Shown here one piece after another: positions 33,547 to 44,205 of a stretch of DNA of 64,000 bases. Within the stretch, counting starts at the first letter, position 1; each line of letters starts with the position of its first letter. A program made the position numbers and the translations under genes. Below the pieces are notes generated by a model, which had not been told where the DNA came from, did not search any database, and saw only the letters and a program-made list of their open reading frames with translations. Origin of the DNA: Apodemus sylvaticus (Eukaryota; Chordata; Mammalia; Rodentia; Muridae); NCBI RefSeq assembly GCF_947179515.1, contig NC_067495.1, forward strand, positions 65,211,411 to 65,275,410, given 5' to 3'.

Positions 33547-33588
33547 GCAGTTTTCTGCCCAGTGGCTAGCTTTGCCACATTTGAAGCA
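33547..33588 (-). pseudogene. gag nucleocapsid zinc-knuckle relic
   Basis: On the minus strand a short frame (33621 to 33370, 83 codons) contains Cys-Phe-Lys-Cys, four residues, His, four residues, Cys. This is an exact CX2CX4HX4C zinc knuckle, as in retroviral nucleocapsids, where it binds packaging RNA. It sits a few hundred bp inside the 3' LTR, so the intervening pol and env are missing. Flanking gag is not recognisable. A cellular zinc-knuckle pseudogene (CNBP-like) is less likely because only one knuckle is present and an LTR and polypurine tract adjoin. Confidence 0.6.
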
Positions 33589-33699
33589 AATTCCACATGG
33601 AAGTTCTTTGATGTTCATCATCTTCTTTGAAGTAGACTGGAGGTGCTACCAGGGGCTGCCTTGCTGTTACAAAAGTCTTATATTATTAAAACATGTTTT

Positions 33700-34118
33700 T
33701 TGGTTTTGTTTTTTATTAGATATGTGCTTTATTTACATTTCAAATGGTATCACCTTTCCACGTTACCCTTCTGAAAACCCCCTTTCCCATCCCACCTCCC
33801 CCTGCTCACCCACTCTCAATTTTCTGACTTGCATTCCCCTATTCTGGGGAATCAAGCCTTCACAGCACCCATGGTCTCTTCTCTCATTAATATCTGAAAT
33901 CGTCATCTTCTGCTATATATGTAGCTGGAGCCATGGGTCCCTCCATGTGTACTCTTTGGTTGGTGGTTTAGCCCCTGGGAGCTCTGGGCATACTGGTTGG
34001 TACATATTATTGTTCCTCCTACAGGTCTGCAAACCTCTTCAGCTCCTTGGGTCCTTTCTCTAGCTGCTCCATTGGGGACTCTATGCTCATTCTATTGGTT
34101 GGCTGTGAGCCATGGGTA
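33700..34118 (-). mobile_element. L1 3' UTR, antisense
   Basis: Oligo-T and 'atttacatttcaaatggta', then the same 3' UTR layout as 8516-9144, including the 'ggtttagcccctgggagct' join that is disrupted in that copy. It interrupts the ERV internal region. A 206-codon plus-strand frame across it (33443-34063) joins unrelated repeats and is not a gene. Confidence 0.8.
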
Positions 34119-34325
34119 TTTTGATCAACTTTCCAATAAGGATTTTAAATGCCATATTCTGTAGATTTCTGACGTGTTTGAAGATCATCTATCTAAAGTA
34201 TATCTGAACAGGCAAATGTTGCTTGTTTCTAGCTCTCTACTCTCTACTTAACTCTTATCTACAGGGGGCTAAACAATGCCTATGTTTGTAATTAACTAAA
34301 CCAGTACCTAGCATAACCACAAGTT

Positions 34326-34346
34326 TGACTGACTGACTGACTGACT
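34326..34346. repeat. (GACT)5 microsatellite
   Basis: Five tetranucleotide units within the ERV internal sequence. Confidence 0.9.
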
Positions 34347-34479
34347 ACTATCTTGCATTTCTTAATTATCCTAAACAGTTTCCAATAGCAGTTTTTAAGG
34401 ACTAGAACTTTACATTTTTAAACAACTTTCATAAGTACAATACCTGAAACAAGGGAGTTGTCATATTTTGCTACATCAT

Positions 34480-34557
34480 ATATATATATATATATATATA
34501 TATTCATTTAATGGTATATATTATTTTGCTACATCATATATATGGTGTAGCAAAATA
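34480..34557. repeat. (TA)n tract next to an imperfect palindrome
   Basis: A (TA)n run (34480-34502). Then 16-bp arms at 34522-34537 and 34542-34557 pair at 15 of 16 positions around a 4-nt ATAT spacer. The left arm's 'ttttgctacatcatata' also precedes the TA run, so a short direct duplication is present too. Confidence 0.85.
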
Positions 34558-35519
34558 TAACATTAAATTTGTATCAATATGCAATTATCTCTATCAATAT
34601 AAAATATTTTTGAGAGAAGAAGTTGACTTTTAGTTTAAAGGTAGATTTTATCTTATCATTCCTATTCTCTTTTTTCTTCTCATCACCTCTCTTCCCTTTT
34701 CCCTTAATACTAGATAGAAGAGAAAGAAAAAGAGAGAAAGAGATCCCCAGATCTAACCTCTTTGACTTTGTTTCTTCCCTGACCAAAACCATAAACAATT
34801 TGCAACCAACCCCACTAAATGACAACACATCCATAACACACTAAATGACCAAAAACCAGTCACCCTATCTCCTGAAAGGGTATCATTTCTTTAAAATTAC
34901 TCCCTGCTGTCTGGGGGTGATAACATTCTTTGGGGGCCCTAGGGAAATCTGAATTTTGGCCAAGTCCTGCCAGAGTTAGCTGTATCACTTGCTGTTCAGT
35001 CTCTGTGTGATGGGAAAGTGCAGGGCTCAACTGAAGTCCTGGCTGGAGGAATCTGTGAGGCTGGGCCATCTTAGCTAGCTGTTTTGAAGTTGTCCTAAAT
35101 TCATTTAATCTATCTCTGGGAGATCTCTTACCCCCATCTGTTCCATGAGCATTTCCTTAAAAGCATAGTTAAATCATTTACAATTGTTTGACCTGTAGAA
35201 CTGCAAGATATATCTGTAACATGTTTTATGCCATAATGCCTAAAACTTTGTTGTATTGTATTGGATACATATATAGGAACATCACCAGCTTCAATCGGCA
35301 AAGGCAACTACAAGACAGCCACCATCTTTATAATAAATGTGCAATTTCAGAATCATCCTTTTCAGAACAGAAGACCCTTGAAACCCTGAATAGGAATCAA
35401 TTGTATGATGTATTAATATATGTACATACTTTAAATTTTCAGACTTTCCAAAGTGAAACATATAAGCTATTGCATGACACTGATCTAAGATGGCATTATT
35501 AAACATAATCTGTACTCTT

Positions 35520-36137
35520 TTTTTAATATTTTTATTTTCTATATTCTTTGTTTACATTCCAAATGATTTCCCCTTTCCCGGATCCCCCCTCCCCATATGT
35601 CCCATAAACCTTCTTCTCTCCATCCCTTCTCCAATCACCTCCCTCCTTTTTCTCTGTCCTTATATTCCCTTCCAATGCTAGATCAATCCTTTCCAGGATC
35701 AGGACCCTCTCCATACTTCTTCATGGGAGTCATTTGTTATGCGATTTGTGCCTTGGGTATTCAGGGCTTCTGGGCTAATTAATATCCACTTATCAGAGAT
35801 TGCATTCCATGTGTATTCTTTTGTGACTGGGTTACCTCACTTAGGATGATATTTTCCAGATCAAATCATTTGCCTAAAAATTTTGTGAATTCATTGTTTC
35901 TAATTGCTGAGTAGTATTCCATTGTGTAAATATACCACATTTTCTGTATCCATTCCTCTTTTGAGGGGCATCTGGGTTCTTTCCAGCTTCTGGCTATTAT
36001 AAATAAGGCTGCTATGAACATAATGGATCATGTGTCTTTATTGCATGTCGGGGAATCCTTTGGGTATATGCCCAGGAGAGGTATAGCAGGGTCCTCCGGA
36101 AGTCTCATGTCCAGTTTTCTGAGGAACCGCCAGACTG
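35520..36137 (-). mobile_element. 5'-truncated L1, antisense, with TSD
   Basis: 618 bp: oligo-T, 3' UTR, then ORF2 C-terminus up to 'aaccgccagactg'. A perfect 15-bp TSD ATAATCTGTACTCTT lies at 35505-35519 and 36138-36152. It inserted into the ERV internal region. Three short frames run through it, none complete. Confidence 0.95.
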
Positions 36138-36856
36138 ATAATCTGTACTCTTAATTCAACATATTGTTGTGTGGAGCAGGAACACAGATATCCACTCAGC
36201 AGCCAGCGTGGATGAGGCAGCCTGTACAGGTGAGAACAGCCCTGCAGATCAGAGGATCCTATCCGGAGGCCTCTGGCAGGAGCCTTCCTGTTTCTGCCTC
36301 CTGATCAGGAACATCCTATGCCACAGCACACCACCTCCAAGTGGCCCAGGAAGCCAGTTATACACCCAGCTGCATGGAGGACACGACCAGCACAACCTGC
36401 ACCCAGAGTTGATCAGGGCCATGGTGCTACATACCCAAAAACAACTACAAGAGAGTGGGTCTCGGCCACCATCATTGCTCTTGTGATTGTGTAACAGATT
36501 GGTAGGCAGGGATCACCAGAGTAGAAGACCCTTGGGAAACACACCACCAGGACTCCACCTGCACCTAGGAACTCAGCAGCACCACAGCAATTTGTGCCAG
36601 GGGAAAGCAGGCCACCCAGGACTGCAGAGATAGGCCTACAGGCACACAGGAGGGGCTAGCACCAGCCAGTGACAGCAGGCCCAACTAACACCAGAGATAA
36701 CCAGATGGCAAAAGGCAAATGTAGGAATGTTGCTAAGAGTAATCAAGGCAATATGGCACCATTTGAACCCAAGTCTCCCACAACAGCAAGTCCTGGATAC
36801 CTCAACACACCAGGAAAGCAAGATTTGGATTTAAAATCATAAAGAAATACAAGAGA

Positions 36857-37399
36857 CCAGGCAGTGGTGGCACATTGTTGGTTTCTGCGCAAAATGTCCT
36901 GTCTGCTCGCACAGCGCAGGCCGCAATGACATACACCAGTTCCACGTGGGACTTTATTTAAGATGGGGAGGGGGTAGCGGGCGGGAAGGAAAGAGAGAAA
37001 GAGAAAAGAAAAAGGAGGAAAAGAGGACAGGGGAGAAGCGCTGCCCAGTTATATACTGGTGGTGATGTAATTACAGGTAAAGGTAGGCTATGGAATTCTG
37101 GGTAAATGGCGGCTGTTGCCTTGGCAACAGACCTATACATTGTCTTAATTGTCACTTGTATGACGTCACAAGCCTCGCGGGTCTCGGTACCTACACACAT
37201 GCCTTTAATCCCAGCATTTGGGAGGCAGAGGCAGGTGGATTTCTGAGTTTGAGGCCAGCATGGTCTCAGAGTGAGTTCCAGGACAACCAGGGATACACAG
37301 ATAAACCCTGTCTCGAAAAAACCAAAAATAAACAAACAAATAAATAAATAAATAAATAAAATAAAAGAACGAAAGAAAGAAGGAAGGAAAGAAAGAAAG
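36857..37399 (+). mobile_element. B1 SINE split by a solo LTR
   Basis: The B1 5' end 'ccaggcagtggtggcacat' is at 36857-36875 and the rest, 'catgcctttaatcccagca' onward, is from 37198. The tail is (AAAT)n then GAAAG/GAAGG units. A 15-bp TSD AAGAAATACAAGAGA flanks it at 36842-36856 and 37400-37414. It interrupts L1 ORF1 and is itself interrupted at 36876-37195. Confidence 0.95.
36876..37195 (-). mobile_element. Solo ERV LTR (320 bp) with CRE, X-box, E-box
   Basis: Ends TGTTGG...CCTACA, flanked by the 5-bp TSD CACAT (36871-36875 and 37196-37200). Read on the minus strand the order is promoter-like: CRE TGACGTCA (37161-37168), the palindrome GTTGCCTTGGCAAC resembling an RFX X-box (37115-37128), and a YY1-like GCCGCCATTT. 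Then come TATATAA (37049-37055), a C/T-rich stretch, AATAAA (36953-36958) and an E-box CACGTG (36943-36948). The layout resembles ERVK/IAP-type LTRs. Exact family unknown. Confidence 0.85.
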
Positions 37400-38303
37400 A
37401 AGAAATACAAGAGAACACAAGTAAACAGTGAGAACTAAGGGAAAAAACAAAACAGGTGAAGGAATTAAACAAAGTCATCCAGAATCTAAAGAAGGAGGTA
37501 GAAACAACAATGAAATCTTAAAGGGAAACAACTCGAGACATAGAAAACCTAGGAAAGAAGTCAGAAGTCATGGATCCAAGCATCAACAACAGAATACAAG
37601 AGACGGAAGAGAGAATCTCAGATGTAGAAGATACCGTAGAAAGCATTGATACAATCGACAAAGAAAATGAGAAATGCACAAAGCTCCTGACCCCAAAACA
37701 TCCAAGAAATCCAGAACAAAATAAGAAGACCAAACCTAAGGATTATAGGTATAGAAGAGAGTGAAGATTTCCAGCTTAAAGGGCCAGTAAATGTCTTCAA
37801 CAAAATTATAGAGGACATCTTCCCTACCCTAAAGAAAGAGATGCCCATGAACATACAAGAAGCCTACAGAATTCCAAATAGATTTGACCAGAAAAGAAAT
37901 TCCTCCTGTCACATAATAATCAAAACCCCAAATGTACTAAACAAAGAAAGAATATTAAAAGCAGTAAGGGAAAAATGTCAAGTAACATATAAAGGAAGAC
38001 TATCAGAATTACACTGGACTTCTCACCAGAGACTATGAATGCCAGAAGAGCCTGGGCTGATATCATGCAGACCCTAAGGGAACACAAATGCCAACCCAGA
38101 CTGCTGTATCCAGCAAAACTCTCAATCACCATAGATGGAAAAACCAAGGTATTCCATGACAAAAACAAATTTATACAGTATCTTTCCAGAAATCCAGCCC
38201 TTCAAAGGATAATGAATGGAAAACACCAACAAAAGGAGGGAAACTACACACTATAAAAAGCAAGAAATTAATGTTCTTTCAACAAACCCAAAAGAAGATA
38301 ACC

Positions 38304-41300
38304 ACACAAACATAAAAATTACATCAAAAATAGCAGGAAGCAACAATCACTATTCCTAAATATCTCTTAATATCAATGGACTCAATTCTCCAATAAAAAG
38401 ACATAGACTAACAGACTGGATTAATAAACAAGACCCAACATTTTGCTGCATGCAGGAAACCCATCTCAGTGTGAAAGACAAACACTACCTCAGAGTAAAA
38501 GGCTGGATTTCCAAGCAAATGGTCCTAGAAAACAACACGGAGTGGCCATTCCAATATCCAATAAAATAAACTTTCAACCAAAAATCATCAAAAAAAGACA
38601 CAGAAGGACACTTTATACTCATCAGAGGAAAAATCTACCAGGAAGGACTCTCAACTTTGAACATCTATGCTCCAAATACAAGGGCACCTTCATTCGTAAA
38701 GGAAACTTTACTAAAGCTTAAAGCATACATCACACCCGACACAATAATTGTGGCAGACTTCAACACTCCAGTCTCCTCAATGGACAGATCAGGGAAACCC
38801 AAAATAAATAGAGACACAGTGAAACTAACAGAAATTTTGGACCAAATGGATTTAATAGATATCTATAGAACATTTAATCCTAAATCAAAAGAATATACCT
38901 TCTTCTCAGCACCTCATGGTACCTTCTCCAAAATTGATCATATAATTGGCCACAAAACAGGCCTCAACTAATATAAAAGGTCAAACTAATTCCATGCCTC
39001 CTTTCAGATCACTATGGAGTAAGGCTGGTCTTCAATAGCAGCAAAAACAACAGAAAGCCCACATACACATGGAAGCTGAACAATGCTTTACTCCATGATA
39101 CCTTGGTCAAGGACGAAATAAGGAAAGAAATCAAAATATTTTTAGAATTTAATGAAAATAAAGTCACAGCATACCCAAATTTATGGGACACAATGAAAGC
39201 AGTGGTAAGGGGGAATGTAATAGCTCTGAGTGCCTACAAAAAAAAAAAAAGCTGAAGAGAGCATACACTAGCAGCTTAACAGCACACCTGAAAGCTTTAG
39301 AACAGAAAGAAGTTAATACACCCAAGAGGAGTAGAAGGCAGGAAATCATGAAACTCGGGGCTGATATCAACCAAGTTGAAACAAAAAGAACTATATAAAG
39401 ATTCAACAAAATCAGGAGCTGGTTCTTTGAGAAAATCAACAAGATAGATAAACCTTTGTCCAGACTAACCAGAGGGCACAGAGACAGTATCCAAATTAAC
39501 AAAATCAGAAATGAAAAGGGTAAATAACAACAAAAACTGAGGAAATTAAAAAAAAAATTATCAGATCCCAAAATGTAAGCCAATACTTAGTACAACTGGA
39601 AAATCTGGAGGAAATGGACAATTTTCTAGACAGATACTAACTACCAAAATTTAATCAGGATCAGATAGACCTTCTAAATGGTCCCATAACCGCTAAAAAA
39701 TAGAAGTGGTCATTGGCAGTCTCCCAACCAAAAAAGCACAGGTTTTAGTGCAGAATTCTATCAGACCTTCAAAGGAGACCTAATACCAATACTCTTCAAA
39801 CTATTCCAGAGAATAGAAACAGTAGGAACGCTACCCAATTTGTTCTATGAAGCCACAATTTTACTGATACCAAAACCACACAAAGATCCAACAAAAAAGA
39901 GAAACTTAGACCAATTTCCCTTATGAATATTGATGCAAAAATACTCAATAAAATTCTTGCTAACCGAATCCAAGAACACATCAAAATGATCATTCACCAT
40001 GATCAAGTAGGCGTCATCCCAGGGATGCAGGGATGGTTCAACATACAGAAATCACTCAATGTAATCCACGACATAAACAAACTCAAAGGAAAAAAAAAAC
40101 ATGGTCATTTCATTAGATGCTGGAAAAAGCATTTGACAAAATTCAGCATCCTTTCTTGGAAAGAACAGGAATTCAAGGCCCATACCTAAACATAATAAAA
40201 GAAATATATACCAAATCAGTAGTCAACATCAAACTAAATGGAGAGAAACTTGAAGCAATCCCACTAAAATCAGAGACTAGACAAGGCTGCCCCCTCTCTA
40301 CATAGTTATTCAATATAGTACTTGAAGTTCTAGCTAGAGCAATTAGACAACGTAAGGAGGTCAAAACGATACAAATTGCAAGGGAAAAAGTCAAATTATC
40401 ACTATTTGCAGATGATATGATATTATACTTAAGTGATCCAAATAACTCCACCAGAAACTCGTAGAACTGATAAACAACTTCAGCAAAGTGGATGGATATA
40501 AAATTAACTCATGCAAATCAGTAGCCTTCCTATACTCAAAGGATAAACAGGCTGAGGTAGAAATCAGGGAAATGGCATCCTTCACAATAGCCACAAACAA
40601 TATAAAGAATCTTGGTGTCACTCTAACCAAACAAGTGAAAGATCTGTATGACTGGAACTTCAAGTCTTTGAAGAAAGAAGTCCAAGAAGACCTCAGAAGA
40701 TGGAAAAACTTCCATGCTCTTGGATTGGCAGGATTAACATAGTAAAAATGGCCATCTTGCCAAAAGTAATATACAGATTCAATGCAATCCCCATCAAAAT
40801 CCCAAATCAAGTCTTCATAGAGTTAGAAAGAGCAATTCTCAAATTCATCTGGAATAACAAAAAACCCAGGATAGCTAAAAATATTCTCAACAGTAAAAGA
40901 ACTTCTGGGGGAATCAGTATCCCAGACCTCAAGCAATACTACAGAGCAATAGTGTTAAAAACTGCATGGTATTAGTACAGTGACAGGCAGGCGGATCAAT
41001 GGAACAGGATTGAAGATCCAGAAACGAACCCACACACCTATGGCCACTTGATCCTCGACAAAGGAGCTGAAAACATCCAATGGAATAAAGATAGCCTTTT
41101 CAACAAATGGTGCTGGTTCAACTGGAGGTCAGCATGCAGAAGAATGCGAATTGATCCATCCTTGTCTCCTTGTACTAAGCTCACCTCCAAATGGATCAAG
41201 GACCTCCATATAGAACCAGACACACTGAAAGTAATAGAAAAGAAACTGGGGAAGATCCTTGAGGACATGGGCACAGGGGAAAGGTTCCTGAATAGAAAAC

Positions 41301-41866
41301 CAATAGCTTATGCTCTAAGATCAAGAATTGACAAATGGGACCTCATAACATTACTGAGTTTCTATAAGGCAAAGGACATTGACAAAAGAACAAAATGGCA
41401 ACCAACAAATTGGGAAAAGATGTTTACCAACCCTACATCCGACAGAGGGCTTATATCCAAGATATACAAAAATCTCAAGAAGGTAGACTCCAGAGAGCCA
41501 AATAACCCCGTTCAAAAATGGGGTACAGAGCTAAACAAAGAATTTTCACTTGAGGAATATCAAATGGTGGAGAAGCATCTAAAGAAATGTTCAACATCCT
41601 TAGTCATCAGGGAAATGCAAATCAAAACAACCCTGAGATTTTACCTCACACCAGTCAGAATGGCTAAGATCAAAAAGTCAGGAGAAAACAGGTGCTGGCG
41701 AGGATGTGGAGAAAGAGGAACACTCCTCCACTGCCGGTGGGGTTGCAAGCTGGTACTACCACTCTGGAAGTCAGTCTGGCAGTTCCTCAGAAAATTGGGA
41801 ATGATAATTCCAGAGGACCCTGCTATACCACTCCTGGGCATACACCCAGAGGGTTGCCCAGCATGA
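38304..41866 (+). pseudogene. L1 ORF2 (endonuclease-reverse transcriptase), decayed
   Basis: The endonuclease part shows IYAPNT (near 38663), DFNTP (near 38759) and a Ser-Asp-His motif near 39006. The reverse transcriptase shows the Phe-Ala-Asp-Asp active site at 40404-40415. The C-terminal Cys-rich segment lies near 41692-41745. Several frameshifts and stops break it; the longest open part is the last 272 codons (41048-41866). It ends short of the normal terminus. Needed residues are visible, but in separate frames, so no active enzyme is encoded. Confidence 0.85.
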
Positions 41867-41868
41867 AA

Positions 41869-42055
41869 TAGAAATATATCATAACAATAATAAAAAAGAA
41901 TCCTCTAATCTCTGTTCTATAGCGTTTAATCTAGTAATCCATTCCTCAGTCCTTTCATTATCTAAATATGCTTTATTCTTATTTTTCTTTTTTTCCCCCG
42001 GGGTGGTTTTTTTTTCTTTTTCTTTATTTATTGAAATGAAAGTAAAGGGAAGTAA
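41869..42055. other. Junction between L1 and tandem array
   Basis: An A-rich start, then 'tctgttctatagcgtttaat' and a T-rich part with a CCCCCGGGG centre at 41995-42003. I recognise no repeat here. It could belong to whatever sequence carries the tandem array. Confidence 0.4.
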
Positions 42056-42882
42056 AAACATTTTATGATAAAATTAAAGATTTACATGGAAAATATTTCA
42101 GATAAACATGTTAAAATTGACAATTTTCATGGAAAATTAAGGAGTAAAGTGGTAGACACATAAAAATTTGCTAAATTAATTGAAATATGGGATAGAAACA
42201 TTTTATGATCAAATTGAAGATTTACATGGAAAATATTTCTGATAAAACTGTAGAAAAATGTAGAAAAACATGTTAGAATTGAAGATTATCATGGAAAATT
42301 TTAGATAGATATAATGGTAGACATAAAAGTATTCCTAGGTTGATCAAAAGTGGAATTATAAATATTTTCTGATAAACTTGAATATTTACATGGAAATATT
42401 TCTGATAAAATTGAAGAAATATATAGAAAAACATGTTAAAATAAAGATTATCATGAAAATTATATAGATAAAATGATAGGCATAAAGATATTTCTAAGTT
42501 GATTGAAGGCGGAATTATAAACATTTTCAGATAACATTGAAGATTTACATGGAAAATATTTCTGGTAAAATTGAAGAAATAAATAGACAAACACATTAAA
42601 ATTGACCATTTCATGGAAATTTTTACATAAAATTGTTGATGTAAAACTCTTTCTAAATTACTTGAAGGTGGAAATTAGAAACATTTGTGATAAAATAAAA
42701 AATTTACATTGGAAACATTTCTGATAAAATAGAGGAAGTATATAGATAGACATTAAAATTGATTATCATGAAAAATAATGCAGATAAAATGGTAGACATA
42801 AAAACATTACTAAATTAATTAAAGGGGGAATTGCAAACGTTTTCTGATAGAATTGTAGATTTGCATGAGAAATATTTCGTTA
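42056..42882. repeat. AT-rich tandem array, ~160-bp unit
   Basis: Five units and a partial sixth, starting at about 42056, 42196, 42360, 42519, 42679 and 42835 (spacings 140, 164, 159, 160, 156). Each opens with 'aaacatttt' and then 'gatttacatggaaaatattt'. Later it has a 'gatgaa/gataaaattgaag' type motif, a 'gattatcatggaaaat' type motif and 'ggtagacataaaa'. The shared motif recurs every ~40 bp inside the unit, so the unit itself seems built from four related parts. Copies differ by substitutions and small indels. Family not identified. Confidence 0.85.
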
Positions 42883-42883
42883 G

Positions 42884-43312
42884 TCTATGTCTTTTTATTG
42901 GGGAGTTGAGTCCATTGTTGTTAAGAGATATCATGAAATAGTGATTGTTGCTTTTGTTATTTTGATGTTATTTTTATGTTTGTGTGGGTATCTTCTTTTG
43001 GGTTTGTTGGAAGAAGATTACTTTCTTGCTTTTTCCAGGGTGTAGTTTCTCTCCTTGTGTTGTCATTTTCCATCAATTATCCTATGTAGGGCTGGATTTG
43101 TGGACAGATATTGGGTAAAGTTGGTTTTATCATGGAATATCTTGGTTTCTCCATCTATGGTGAATGAGAGTTTTGCTGGGTATATTAGTCTGGGCTGGCA
43201 TTTGTGTTCTGTTAGGGTCTGTATGACATGTGCCCAGGATCTTCTAGCTTTCATTGTCTCTGGTGAGAAGTCTGGTGTGATTCTGATAGATCTGCTTGAT
43301 CTTTCAAAATGG
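42884..43312 (-). mobile_element. L1 ORF1/ORF2 junction fragment, antisense
   Basis: Antisense L1 covering the start of ORF2 ('tttttattggggagttgag' at 42891) and the ORF1 C-terminal domain. The ORF1 domain is in an open minus-strand frame to 43063 with ITPDFSPETMKARRSWAHVI and YPAKLSFTIDG. It lacks 3' UTR and poly(A). Its consensus region is also present in the sense L1 at 36-41.9 kb, so it is a separate L1 piece. Confidence 0.8.
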
Positions 43313-43453
43313 AAAAGGCTGTGAACATATGTGTATCCTTCATAAATACACAAAGCTGACCTCAAGCAAAGGAAGAGTTCAGTAATCAAATAGATAGAAT
43401 ACCCCATCTGTGGATTTCTACATGGACTTCTATTCACCAAGGCTGACCCAGTA

Positions 43454-43810
43454 TGGTAGTTTGAATGAAAAACATCTCCCTAGGATCGGAGTATTTAAAT
43501 TATTGGCCCCCATTTGGTGACACCCTTTGGAGAGGTTTAGGAAGTGCAAGCATGCTAGAGGAAGTAGGCCACAGAGAGCAGGCTTTGAGAATTCATAGCC
43601 TTGCCCTACTCCTGGGTTTCAGTCTCTGAGTCATGTTTGCTGTTGAGAATGTGATTTCTTGCCTTCCTCCTGCTGGTGCCTGCAGCTGTGCTTTCCCTGC
43701 CCTGATGGACTTTCATTCTTCTGGAAACGTAAGTCAATATCAACTCTTTCTTACATAAGTTACTTTCAGTCATGAAATTTTATCATAGCAACAGAAAAAA
43801 TACTAATACA
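43454..43810 (+). mobile_element. MaLR LTR, sense
   Basis: TGGTAGTTTGAATG at the start and ...TACTAATACA at the end, with 'cctgccctgatggactttca' and 'tcatgaaattttatcatagc' near the 3' side. Complete in length but diverged; no clear TSD. Confidence 0.7.
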
Positions 43811-43831
43811 TCCGGTCACTGCTGCTGCTGA

Positions 43832-44205
43832 GTGCCAAGGCTATCTATTTCAGAAAATAACACTGAGCCCCCAATGTGAGCAGGTGACCAGCCTGTGGCA
43901 AGTTGGCTACATTGGGCCACTTCCATTATGGAAAGTTCAGGGCTCTGTCATTATGGCAATAGATATTTATTTCAGCTATAAATTTTCCTGCCTTACCTGC
44001 AATTCTTCTGTCAAAACTACCATCCATAGACTCACAGAATCCCTTTTCAACAATCATAGTATGCCACAGAGCATTGTTTCTGACAATTATCTTAATTCAC
44101 AGTAAAAGAAGCACAGTAGTAGGGCTGATGTTCATGGAATTCAGTCTAACCATGTTCTTCACCATCCCAAAGCAGCTAGCTTTATAAAGTGCCAGCATTA
44201 CTTTT
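43832..44205 (+). pseudogene. ERVL integrase relic
   Basis: The frame 43884-44105 translates to a piece of retroviral integrase core. It shows WQVGYIGPLP, where the first catalytic Asp of the usual D-D-E set reads Gly, and SIVSDNYLNS, where the second Asp is kept. Integrase inserts proviral DNA into the host genome. Sequence layout matches the ERVL class (MERVL/HERV-L-like). The frame is open for only 73 codons and is then cut by an antisense L1. Not functional. Confidence 0.75.

Larger units (their letters stand above)
32979..36152 (-). mobile_element. Non-autonomous ERV internal region, antisense
   Basis: About 2.1 kb of ERV internal sequence in three pieces: 32979-33690, 34119-35519 and a short end at 36138-36152. 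It is broken by antisense L1s at 33700-34118 and 35520-36137. Apart from the gag-like zinc knuckle it has no coding content that I recognise, and no pol or env. A 5' LTR is not visible on the right; the L1 at 36153 starts there. I recall this as a rodent repeat but cannot name it with confidence. Confidence 0.55.
36705..38256 (+). pseudogene. L1 ORF1 (RNA-binding chaperone), disrupted
   Basis: ATG at 36705 opens Met-Ala-Lys-Gly-Lys, the usual rodent ORF1 start. The N-terminal part runs to about 36841, is broken by the B1/LTR nest, and resumes at 37415. The coiled-coil zone shows a stop in 'atgaaatcttaaag' and frame changes. The RRM and C-terminal domain are clear (38035-38256: NARRAWADIMQTLREHKCQP, YPAKLSITIDG). 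ORF1p normally trimerises on L1 RNA in the cytoplasm. This copy cannot make it. Confidence 0.85.
36153..41868 (+). mobile_element. Longest L1: 5' UTR, ORF1, ORF2; 3' end lost
   Basis: Sense L1 with about 550 bp of 5' UTR, ORF1 from 36705 and ORF2 to 41866. It stops abruptly in the ORF2 C-terminus after 'ggcatacacccagaggg'. There is no 3' UTR and no poly(A). Loss of the 3' end is not explained by normal L1 insertion, which truncates the 5' end, so a later deletion or rearrangement is likely. A B1 carrying a solo LTR splits ORF1. A tandem array begins about 190 bp downstream. Confidence 0.85.

Noticed and set aside
33370..33621. Cellular zinc-knuckle (CNBP-type) pseudogene
   Set aside because: Only one knuckle, no further CNBP-like repeats, and an LTR with polypurine tract adjoins, so a retroviral gag relic is the better reading.
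33443..34063. 206-codon plus-strand frame
   Set aside because: It runs across the reverse of an ERV gag relic and the reverse of an L1 3' UTR. No domain; a chance frame across two repeats.
41048..41866. 272-codon open frame, the longest in the window
   Set aside because: It is the C-terminus of L1 ORF2 in sense, without its own start context, ending where the L1 is truncated.
42056..42882. CRISPR-like array
   Set aside because: The units are contiguous ~160-bp tandem repeats with no short identical repeats separated by unique spacers, in a mammalian repeat context.
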